The notes under the pieces: generated by a model
What the model was told of the DNA's origin: nothing
Databases searched by the model: none
The model's input: the letters and a program-made list of their open reading frames with translations, nothing else
Translations under genes and position numbers: made by a program
Assembly (NCBI RefSeq): GCF_017315945.1
Contig: NZ_JAFLWI010000016.1
Coordinates: forward strand, 1 to 64,000
Direction of reading: 5' to 3'
DNA length: 64,000 bases
Origin: Candidatus Enterococcus courvalinii
GTDB lineage: Bacteria > Bacillota > Bacilli > Lactobacillales > Enterococcaceae
Part shown: positions 7,816 through 15,103 of the stretch, in pieces
Position numbering within the stretch: the stretch's first letter is position 1
How the letters are laid out: each line of letters starts with the position of its first letter

Positions 7816-8991
7816 TTGAACAAAAAATCGAACTCTCGACTGATTCAATTTTTAGGGGGAAAAACTTCGTATTACGTACTAGGTTTATTAGTCATGCTTG
7901 CCTTAGTCATTTACGTGTTTTGGCAAGTTGCCTTTATCTTTAAACCCTTAGGAGTTATTTTTGCAGCATCATTACCACCTGTACTATTTGCACTTATTTT
8001 ATATTATTTACTAGATCCACTCATTCGGCGTCTAAGTAAACGAATGTCACGTAACATTGCCGTCATTTTGGTATATGTCTTGATTTTTGCTGTAATTGGT
8101 TTAGGGAGCGTCTGGTTTGCACCTTTCTTGCAACAGCAAGCAACCGAATTATTTAATAGCTTACCGAACTTATTCAATGATTTTCAAGAAGGCGTTAGAA
8201 ATATTTTAGAACACACACCTTTTGCCGATAAGTTCAATGAATTCTTCTCTTCCATTGATAATTTTACAGATCAAGCAACATCTTTCATCGGTAATTACTG
8301 GGAAAGTGGGGCACAAAGTATCAGTAATCTGTTTTCTGCCGTAACAACTACTTTTATTACTCTATTTACTGGTCCTATTGTTGCCTTTTTCTTACTTCAA
8401 AATCCACATGGGTTCTACCAATCAGTCTTAAAAATCGTACCCCCAGCATTTCGTAAGGATTTCCAAGAATTGACTAAAATTGCTAACCAACAATTGGGTG
8501 CATTTTTGAAAGGACAAATTATTTCTTCGTTTATTTTAGGAGCCATTTACTGGGTCACATTTTTACTCATTGGTATTGATTTTGCTAGTATCCTAGCTAT
8601 CGCCGCTGGTGTGCTATGTATCATTCCTTATATTGGGCCATTCATTGCCTTCTTTCCTGGACTTTTTATCGCCTTCCAAGATTCAACATTTATGGTCGTA
8701 AAATTTGTCCTTGTTTGGTTCATTGTCCAGTTGCTCCATGGTGATTTAGTCATTCCGCGTGTGATTGGGAACCGACTACAAGTTCATCCTATAACGATTT
8801 TGATTGTGCTGCTTGTTATGGGTGACTTACTTGGAATCATGGGCGTGATCTTTGGTATACCAATTTATACTTTACTAAAATTACTGGTTGTCTTTGCTTT
8901 TAGAAAATTCAAGCAACGTTACAATAAGTATTACGGTGATAAAGGAGAATACGAAGAAGCAGATTTTTCAGAAGACGATTACTTTGATTGA
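7816..8991 (+). CDS. AI-2E family transporter-like membrane protein
   Basis: A 391-residue polytopic membrane protein of the AI-2E/UPF0118 family. Hydrophobic segments cluster at about 20-70, 85-110, 170-200 and 225-345, with the conserved GPIVAFFLLQNP and IPYIGPFIAFFPG stretches. Family members have been linked to autoinducer-2 export or to sodium/proton antiport; this one cannot be assigned. The C-terminus is a charged tail ending in acidic residues. The start is TTG at 7816 behind AGGAGG. It is bounded by terminators on both sides. Confidence 0.85.
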   Translation: MNKKSNSRLIQFLGGKTSYYVLGLLVMLALVIYVFWQVAFIFKPLGVIFAASLPPVLFALILYYLLDPLIRRLSKRMSRNIAVILVYVLIFAVIGLGSVWFAPFLQQQATELFNSLPNLFNDFQEGVRNILEHTPFADKFNEFFSSIDNFTDQATSFIGNYWESGAQSISNLFSAVTTTFITLFTGPIVAFFLLQNPHGFYQSVLKIVPPAFRKDFQELTKIANQQLGAFLKGQIISSFILGAIYWVTFLLIGIDFASILAIAAGVLCIIPYIGPFIAFFPGLFIAFQDSTFMVVKFVLVWFIVQLLHGDLVIPRVIGNRLQVHPITILIVLLVMGDLLGIMGVIFGIPIYTLLKLLVVFAFRKFKQRYNKYYGDKGEYEEADFSEDDYFD

Positions 8992-9010
8992 TGTTTATCT
9001 GACAATAAAA

Positions 9011-9056
9011 AAAAGAATTCCTACTCAATTATTCGCTGAGTAGGAATTGTTTTTTA
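9011..9056. terminator. Bidirectional terminator
   Basis: A 12-bp perfect stem AATTCCTACTCA (9016-9027) with 9037-9048, A-rich to the left and T6 to the right, between convergent genes. Confidence 0.88.
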
Positions 9057-10685
9057 TTTCACAAGTAATGCAATCGCTTGGTATGGTTTTAGCGTCAATT
9101 CTTTACTTATCACTGTATCAGAATAGTTATCAATCAGTCTTTTGCCTTCAACAAATTCTTCTGGAAGATCAATTTTAGTTGTCTTTTCATAAAAATTTGT
9201 TAGAACGAGTAATTTTTCATCTCTATAAGATCGTAAGAAGGCATACACTTGTGGATGTTCTGGTGCATAGGCTTGATAATCACCTTCAGAAATCACCAGA
9301 TGGGTTTTGCGTAGCTGAATTAAACGCTGATAATAGGCAAAAATTGATTGTTCTTTCTCATTTTTTGCTGCCTCCACGTTGATTTCAGGATAACTGGCGC
9401 TCACTTTCAACCATGGTGTTCCTTCAGTAAAACCAGCATGTTTTTCGTTAGTCCACTGCATCGGTGTTCGTGAATTATCACGAGATTTAGCTTGGATTCT
9501 ACGAAAGGCTTCTTGCTCTGATAGACCTTTTTCTACTAACATTTGATAAGCATTTTTACTTTCAATATCGACATAATCATTCATAGATGTAAACGCCGGG
9601 TCAATCATCCCGATTTCTTCCCCCATATAAATATAGGGTGTGCCCCGATTCAGATGAATCAAAGTCGCTAACATTTCTGCCCCTTGTTTTCGATAATTTT
9701 CTACTGAAACAAAACGGTTCAAAGCTCGTGGTTGATCGTGGTTATTTAAAAACCAAGCATTCCAACCATTACCTTTACTCATTTCTTCTCCCCACGTATG
9801 GAACAAACGTTTTAATTCTTCAAAATCAAAAGCTGGAGTTGTCCACTTATCTCCATTTTCATAATCAACTTTCAAATGATGAAAGTTGAAAGTCATTGTC
9901 AGTTCATGGCGGTTGGGTTCAGTGTATAAAATACAATTTTCAACAGTAGTTGCACTCATTTCGCCAACTGTGATAATCTCTGGATCACGTCCAAAAGTTT
10001 CTTGATTCAACCATTTTAAATAATCATGAGTGATTGGCTTATCCGTATACTCAGGTTTCCCATCATCCACTGGATTATCTTTCAACACTTCATCTTTCCC
10101 AATAACATTGATGACATCAAAACGAAATCCTTTCACACCTTTTTCCATCCAGAAACGCACAACTTTAAACAGTTCTTCGCGAACTACTGGATTACGCCAA
10201 TTCAAATCCGCTTGTGTAATATCGTATAGATGCAAATAATATTTTCCTGTTTCTCCAAAGGGTGCCCATGCATTTCCACCAAATTTTGAAACCCAATCAG
10301 TTGGTTCATCACGTATATAGAAAAAATCTTGATAGTATTTATCACCTGCTAGTGCTTTTTGAAACCATTCATGTTCAATCGATACATGATTCAAAACCAT
10401 ATCAAGCATAAATTCGATTTGATACTCTTTTCCTTCTTTGATTAATGCTTCAAACTCTTCCATCGTCCCAAACAATGGATCAATCGCTAAATAATCTGAA
10501 ATATCATAACCATTATCTTTTTGTGGACTAGGATAAACCGGATTTAACCAAACCATATCTATACCTAACTCACGTAAATAAGGTAATTTCTCTCGGATCC
10601 CATTCAAGTCGCCAATTCCATCATGATCTGTATCATTAAATGATTTTGGATAAATTTGATAAATGACTTTTTCTTTAAATGACAT
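9054..10685 (-). CDS. GH13 glucosidase: phosphotrehalase / oligo-1,6-glucosidase type
   Basis: A 543-residue cytosolic GH13 enzyme. The retaining catalytic set is visible: nucleophile Asp190 in GFRFDVIN, acid/base Glu242 in VGEMSA and Asp317 in NNHDQPR. The N-terminal YQIYPKSFNDT and DNGYDISDY stretches are most like trehalose-6-phosphate hydrolase (TreA/TreC), and Val191 after the nucleophile also suits oligo-1,6-glucosidases; the two cannot be separated with certainty. It is divergent from the LacI-ribokinase-PTS operon and could act on a phosphorylated disaccharide brought in by that PTS. Shine-Dalgarno GGAGGAG; a cre-like site lies upstream. Confidence 0.82.
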   Translation of the reverse strand: MSFKEKVIYQIYPKSFNDTDHDGIGDLNGIREKLPYLRELGIDMVWLNPVYPSPQKDNGYDISDYLAIDPLFGTMEEFEALIKEGKEYQIEFMLDMVLNHVSIEHEWFQKALAGDKYYQDFFYIRDEPTDWVSKFGGNAWAPFGETGKYYLHLYDITQADLNWRNPVVREELFKVVRFWMEKGVKGFRFDVINVIGKDEVLKDNPVDDGKPEYTDKPITHDYLKWLNQETFGRDPEIITVGEMSATTVENCILYTEPNRHELTMTFNFHHLKVDYENGDKWTTPAFDFEELKRLFHTWGEEMSKGNGWNAWFLNNHDQPRALNRFVSVENYRKQGAEMLATLIHLNRGTPYIYMGEEIGMIDPAFTSMNDYVDIESKNAYQMLVEKGLSEQEAFRRIQAKSRDNSRTPMQWTNEKHAGFTEGTPWLKVSASYPEINVEAAKNEKEQSIFAYYQRLIQLRKTHLVISEGDYQAYAPEHPQVYAFLRSYRDEKLLVLTNFYEKTTKIDLPEEFVEGKRLIDNYSDTVISKELTLKPYQAIALLVK

Positions 10686-10758
10686 ATACTCTCCTCCATT
10701 AAATTAGTCGCCCTCGAACTTATATATACAAGTTGCTCAAAAATTATTATAACTGAAA

Positions 10759-10772
10759 AGGAAGCGTTTGTA
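10759..10772. promoter_or_regulatory. cre-like site upstream of the GH13 gene
   Basis: AGGAAGCGTTTGTA matches the CcpA operator pattern around the central GCG at 10 of 14 positions. It lies about 75 bp upstream of the glucosidase start. Suggests carbon catabolite repression, not proven. Confidence 0.35.
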
Positions 10773-10936
10773 AAACTTACTCGACTACGCTCGATCAGAT
10801 AACCGATTCTTTTTAGTTCCAAAATTTTTCTTTTTTTTAAATCATTCTTAGTTTCCTCTTATCAAATGATTTCGTTTACTTCTTTAACATTTCATGGGAA
10901 AATAACCACAAGATTTAGTTAGGAGTATAAAAAGTT

Positions 10937-11950
10937 ATGGTGAAAAAAAAAGTAACGATTAAAGATGTCGCACATCGATCCAGTGTCTCGATTGCCACTG
11001 TTTCGCAAATCCTAAATGGGAACCAAGATAAATTTAGTTCAAAGACAGTCGAAAAAGTCCTAGCTGCCAAAAATGAACTTGGTTATCAAGCCGATTATTT
11101 TGCGCGTCAAATGATTACGAAAGAGACAAAAACGATTGGCGTACTTGTTCCTGATATTACGAACCCTTTTTTCAATCTACTCATGCGAGGGATCGAAGAA
11201 ATTTTGTATCAACAGCATTTCGTGACCATTCTTTGTAATGCCGACTCTAATCAGCAAAAGGAAGTCCAGTACCTTTCAGAACTAACTCGCCGTGGCGTAG
11301 ATGGTTTTATCATTGCTTCTTCTGCCATCTCTACTCAGGCAATCAAGGAGGACTTACAACAACAGAGTCGCCCATTTATCGTCTTGGATCAAAAAAAAGC
11401 AGAAGATTTTAGCGACTCCGTGCGCACGGATGATTTTCGCGGAGGCTACTTAGCTGGCACGCACCTGTTCTCTTTAGGACATCGACAAGTTGCCCTCGTT
11501 TACCCAGAGAATCCACCAGCAAATGTCCAAGAACGTATCGAAGGTTTTAAATCAGCAGCAGATGCTTATCAAATTGACTACAGTCAACTGCTTCTCATTC
11601 CAACAGCTTTTTCAAAACAAGGTGGCTACCAAACAACCCACGAAATTGTTGGCTCTAAAACAACCGCCATTTTTGCATTGAACGATGAATTAGCATTTGG
11701 CTTGTACCGTGGACTAGAGGAGTTAGACAAAAAAATACCTGAGGACTATAGCATTATTGGTTATGATAATGTAGATATGTCTGAGTATGTAAAACCTAAA
11801 CTTACAACGATTGCACAGCCAATCTTCGAACTAGGTCAAGAAGCAGCGAAACTTTTATTAGAACGTATTCAGCATCCTGAAAAAACGCCGGAAGAAAAAC
11901 TGCTTCCAGTTCACTTAGAAAAAAGATTTTCAACAGCACCCTTGAAATAG
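10937..11950 (+). CDS. LacI-family repressor, RbsR-like
   Basis: A 337-residue LacI/GalR regulator: N-terminal helix-turn-helix and hinge (TIKDVAHRSSVSIATVSQIL) and a periplasmic-binding-protein-like core starting at TIGVLVPDITNPFF. It lies directly upstream of and co-directional with ribokinase and rbsD, so a ribose-type effector is likely. Two palindromes that suit a LacI-type protein lie just after it (11983-12008), before ribokinase. Whether it also controls the divergent GH13 gene is unknown. Shine-Dalgarno AGGAG. Confidence 0.85.
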   Translation: MVKKKVTIKDVAHRSSVSIATVSQILNGNQDKFSSKTVEKVLAAKNELGYQADYFARQMITKETKTIGVLVPDITNPFFNLLMRGIEEILYQQHFVTILCNADSNQQKEVQYLSELTRRGVDGFIIASSAISTQAIKEDLQQQSRPFIVLDQKKAEDFSDSVRTDDFRGGYLAGTHLFSLGHRQVALVYPENPPANVQERIEGFKSAADAYQIDYSQLLLIPTAFSKQGGYQTTHEIVGSKTTAIFALNDELAFGLYRGLEELDKKIPEDYSIIGYDNVDMSEYVKPKLTTIAQPIFELGQEAAKLLLERIQHPEKTPEEKLLPVHLEKRFSTAPLK

Positions 11951-11982
11951 CTTTCAAGGTGTGCTATATTTTAGCCAAGTTA

Positions 11983-12008
11983 TTAAAACGTTTTAATAAA
12001 ACGTTTTA
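11983..12008. promoter_or_regulatory. Two tandem LacI-type operators before rbsK
   Basis: Two perfect palindromes with the CG centre typical of LacI-family sites: TTAAAACGTTTTAA at 11983-11996 and TAAAACGTTTTA at 11997-12008. Their centres are 13 bp apart. They sit about 50-75 bp upstream of the ribokinase start, in the gap after the regulator gene, and probably bind its product. Confidence 0.7.
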
Positions 12009-12059
12009 ATTCATTTTCTTGCAAGGAAAAATTTCATCAACTTTTTGGAGGTTCGAAAA

Positions 12060-12971
12060 ATGAACACGGTTACAGTTATCGGCAGTATCAATATGGATAC
12101 AACTTTACGTTTAAAAAAAATGCCTAAGCCAGGCGAAACTATGCACACAAGCAACATCTTCCATTCAGGCGGAGGAAAAGGTGCCAATCAGGCCGTTGCT
12201 GCAAAGCGTTCTGGTGCAAACACGGCTTTTATCGGTGCAGTTGGCGCTGACAGCGAAGGCGCTACTTTACTTGAGTTATTGGCAAAGGAACAAATCAACA
12301 TCTCAGGTATCTCTACAATCGCTGACACCGCAACTGGTCAAGCAATGATCATGGTTGATGATGCTGGCGAAAATAGTATTTTGATCCATGCTGGTGCAAA
12401 TAATGCTTTTCATGAAGCAGAAGTTCAGCAACAAAAAGCGTTGATTGAAAAGAGCGACTTCCTAATTGCACAATTTGAAAGTAGTTTAGATGCGACGTTG
12501 GCTGCATTTAAACTTGCTAAAAAAGCTGGGAAAAAAACAATCTTAAATCCTGCACCCGCTCTTGAAACAATTCCAGCAGAGCTACTGGCACAAACTGATG
12601 TCATTATTCCAAATGAAACTGAAACTGAAATTATTACTGGGATTGAAGTGATAGATGAAGCAAGTTTATTGCAAGCTGCAACTGCTTTTCACCAACTTGG
12701 AATTGAGACAGTGATTATTACTTTAGGAAGTAAAGGTGCCTTCTATCATACTGCGACTGAACATGGTATCGTCCCTGCTTTCAAAGTAAACGCAGTTGAT
12801 ACTACCGCTGCAGGTGATACGTTCATTGGTGCTTTAAGTAGTCAATTGGATCCAGATTTTAACAATTTACCAGAAGCCATTCGTTATGGAAACCTTGCTT
12901 CTTCTGTTGCTGTCCAAAGTTATGGTGCTCAACCATCAATTCCTTATCGTACAGACTTAACATTTGAATAA
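12060..12971 (+). CDS. rbsK: Ribokinase
   Basis: A 303-residue PfkB-family sugar kinase converting D-ribose to ribose 5-phosphate with ATP. The substrate-binding signature GGGKGANQAVAAKRSG lies near residue 38, and the C-terminal signature DTTAAGDTFIGAL holds the catalytic Asp. The N-terminal GSINMD and the length agree with RbsK rather than fructokinase. I use ATG 12060, placed correctly after TTGGAGG, rather than an upstream TTG. It is followed by rbsD and a PTS permease in one operon. Confidence 0.9.
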   Translation: MNTVTVIGSINMDTTLRLKKMPKPGETMHTSNIFHSGGGKGANQAVAAKRSGANTAFIGAVGADSEGATLLELLAKEQINISGISTIADTATGQAMIMVDDAGENSILIHAGANNAFHEAEVQQQKALIEKSDFLIAQFESSLDATLAAFKLAKKAGKKTILNPAPALETIPAELLAQTDVIIPNETETEIITGIEVIDEASLLQAATAFHQLGIETVIITLGSKGAFYHTATEHGIVPAFKVNAVDTTAAGDTFIGALSSQLDPDFNNLPEAIRYGNLASSVAVQSYGAQPSIPYRTDLTFE

Positions 12972-13010
12972 CAGACCACAAACATTTAATGAAAAAGGAT
13001 GGATCTTGAT

Positions 13011-13406
13011 ATGAAAAAAAGTAAAGTTATTAATTCAGATATTTCTAGAGTTATTTCACAAATGGGACACTTTGACAAATTAAGTATTGGTGACGCTGGT
13101 ATGCCTGTACCTTTTGGAACTGAAAAAATTGATCTTGCTGTCACAAATGGCGTACCCAGCTTTATGACTGTCTTAGAAAATGTCCTAGAAGAACTAGAAG
13201 TTCAATCAATTGAACTAGCAGAAGAAATAAAGACAATGAATCCTGATGTACTAGAGCAAATCAAACAATTGATGCCTGAAACGCCTATCGCATTTATTCC
13301 TCACGAGGAAATGAAACAAGACCTAACTCATTGCCATGCTTTTATCCGCACTGGTGAAATGACGCCTTATGCAAATATTATTTTGGTGAGTGGAGTGGTT
13401 TTCTAA
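13011..13406 (+). CDS. rbsD: D-ribose pyranase
   Basis: A 131-residue RbsD, the same length as the Bacillus protein, which interconverts the pyranose and furanose forms of free ribose so that RbsK can use it. The catalytic His is in [17 protein letters not shown], and the conserved C-terminal [16 protein letters not shown] is intact. ATG 13011 is preferred; an ATG four codons earlier directly abuts the AAAGGA. The stop overlaps the next start by one base (TAATG), which points to translational coupling with the PTS gene. Confidence 0.9.
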   Translation: MKKSKVINSDISRVISQMGHFDKLSIGDAGMPVPFGTEKIDLAVTNGVPSFMTVLENVLEELEVQSIELAEEIKTMNPDVLEQIKQLMPETPIAFIPHEEMKQDLTHCHAFIRTGEMTPYANIILVSGVVF

Positions 13407-14779
13407 TGGAAAAAATCATTCAACCAGAACAACTTTTATTGTCGGAACAAGTTCAACTTTTGCTTACTCAGTTAGGCGGGAAAAATAATATTGAATCCAT
13501 CACACCTTGCGCCACTCGATTACGCATTCAACTAAAGAAACAACCAACAGCGGAATCGAAAGAAATTATTCAACAAATTCCCGATGTAAAATATTTCATT
13601 CTTTTAGATAAGTATGCAGAAGTCATTATGGAACAAGGTTTAAATGAAACATATGAAGCCTTAAGCCAACAACTGGATCAATCAGCAACCAAGGAAAAAT
13701 TGAATCCCATCGAAAAATTATTTGGCTTGATTTCTGAGATTTTTACGCCAATCATCCCACTTTTTGCTGGTTCAGGAATTTTAAAAGGATTAGTCGTGTT
13801 AGCAACGACGCTTGGTTGGTTAAGTGAAACTAGCGGAACTTACCATATCTTAGCCGCTGCTTCCAACGCTGTCTTTTATTTCTTACCTATTTTCCTAGCC
13901 TTTTCTGCAGCCAAGACATTTAAAGTCAATGGCTATATTGCTGGTGTCATTGCAGCTGCTTTGATTGAGCCAAATTTGACCAGTCTTTTGACTAACGGAG
14001 GGAAAGCTTCGACTGATTTTCTAGGTATCCCCGTGGTACTAATGCAATATACTTCCACGGTGATGCCAGCTATTTTAGGAATTTTCTTTTACTCTTTTGT
14101 TGAAAAATTTCTAAAAAAATATATTCGTGAAAGTATGCAATTAGTTTTTGTTCCCTTGTTGTCATTAGTGATTACAGTGCCATTGACCTTGATGGTATTT
14201 GGTCCTGCAGGTGTGTACTTGGGTGAAGGATTAGCCGCTGTTATCACTTGGATGATGGATATTAATGGACCAATTAGTGGCGCAATCATTGCTGGTGGTT
14301 GGAATATCTTAGTGATTTTTGGTATCCAATGGGCTGTCAATCCAGTCATGATTAGCAACATCTCAAGTTTTGGCTTTGATCGCATCGTTCCATTAACTGG
14401 GGCAGCAAACTTTGGGATGGCTGGAGCAGCTTTGGGTGTATTTCTAAAAAGTAAACAGTCAAGAACACGCTCAATATCTGGCTCGGCATTTGCTTCCATT
14501 TTATTAGCTGGCGTCACCGAACCAACTGTTTATGGCATTGCCATTCCTTTGAAGAAACCTTTTGTAGCTGCTTGTATCGGTGCTGCAGCTGGTGGCGCAG
14601 TCATGGGATTTGCAAAAGTAAAAGCAATTGCTTTTGTTTTTGGTAGCTTGACCACCCTTCCCGCATTTATTTCAAGTACTTTTTGGTGGTACGTCATCGG
14701 TCTTGCTGTCAGCCTGGTAGTTGCAATGATTACCACTTTAGTTAGCGGGTTCGATGAAACTTTGATGCCTCAAGAATAA
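13406..14779 (+). CDS. PTS EIIBC permease, sucrose/trehalose/beta-glucoside family
   Basis: A 457-residue PTS protein with an N-terminal IIB domain (phospho-Cys35 in TPCATRLR) and a ~10-segment IIC domain with the GVTEPTVYG motif. No IIA domain is present, so it must borrow one from another EII. It is translationally coupled to rbsD and is the only transporter in the ribose-gene operon; there is no RbsABC or RbsU. Relatives carry disaccharides such as trehalose or sucrose. The substrate is therefore open: it could bring in ribose, or a ribose-containing or other disaccharide cleaved by the divergent GH13 enzyme. Confidence 0.85.
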   Translation: MEKIIQPEQLLLSEQVQLLLTQLGGKNNIESITPCATRLRIQLKKQPTAESKEIIQQIPDVKYFILLDKYAEVIMEQGLNETYEALSQQLDQSATKEKLNPIEKLFGLISEIFTPIIPLFAGSGILKGLVVLATTLGWLSETSGTYHILAAASNAVFYFLPIFLAFSAAKTFKVNGYIAGVIAAALIEPNLTSLLTNGGKASTDFLGIPVVLMQYTSTVMPAILGIFFYSFVEKFLKKYIRESMQLVFVPLLSLVITVPLTLMVFGPAGVYLGEGLAAVITWMMDINGPISGAIIAGGWNILVIFGIQWAVNPVMISNISSFGFDRIVPLTGAANFGMAGAALGVFLKSKQSRTRSISGSAFASILLAGVTEPTVYGIAIPLKKPFVAACIGAAAGGAVMGFAKVKAIAFVFGSLTTLPAFISSTFWWYVIGLAVSLVVAMITTLVSGFDETLMPQE

Positions 14780-14786
14780 CTTTCTC

Positions 14787-14826
14787 CTCCAAACAATGAG
14801 TTTTCTCACTGTTTGGAGTTTTTTTA
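14787..14826 (+). terminator. Terminator of the ribose/PTS operon
   Basis: 14-bp stem with one mismatch (14787-14800 with 14805-14818), tetraloop TTTT, then a T-rich tract. Confidence 0.85.
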
Positions 14827-14856
14827 TTTTTTACGTCCCTTTATTTCACTAATTTT

Positions 14857-14885
14857 TTGTCGAAATGTTCATCTTCTGGTACAAT
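14857..14885 (+). promoter_or_regulatory. Promoter of the secreted cell wall hydrolase
   Basis: TTGTCG (14857-14862), 17-base spacer, TACAAT (14880-14885). Transcription would start near 14892, leaving a leader of about 210 bases before the coding region. The leader is AT-rich with no riboswitch class that I recognise. Confidence 0.6.
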
Positions 14886-15103
14886 TGGATAGAGTATGCG
14901 TATCTTATTTTGAACCACACCTTTTCCCCAACAAAGTAAGAACGATACCCAAAAATTTAAGCCAGACAACTTTTACTCGTAACTATGCCAGCTACTCTGT
15001 CAGAAAAGTTGGTTCTTTCATTGAAAATGAAGAGTCACTTTACCAGTTAAAGAGTATTTTATGAACTACTTGGATATGAGCAAAAAAAAACGAAAAGGAC
15101 TAG

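Noticed and set aside
7704-7943. 79-codon frame overlapping the start of the AI-2E-family gene
   Set aside because: Overlaps the real gene in another frame and has no ribosome binding site or protein-like composition.
14857-14885. WalR-type site at the hydrolase promoter
   Set aside because: Two TGT triplets occur but 8 rather than 11 bases apart, so they do not match the WalR direct repeat.
14813-15064. 83-codon frame upstream of the hydrolase
   Set aside because: It begins inside the preceding terminator and upstream of the promoter, has no Shine-Dalgarno, and ends in a TGA. The C-terminal part looks somewhat protein-like but there is nothing to support expression.
14892-15103. Possible c-di-AMP (ydaO) riboswitch ahead of a cell wall hydrolase
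   Set aside because: That class is common before such genes, but the leader is AT-rich and lacks its conserved GC-rich core motifs.
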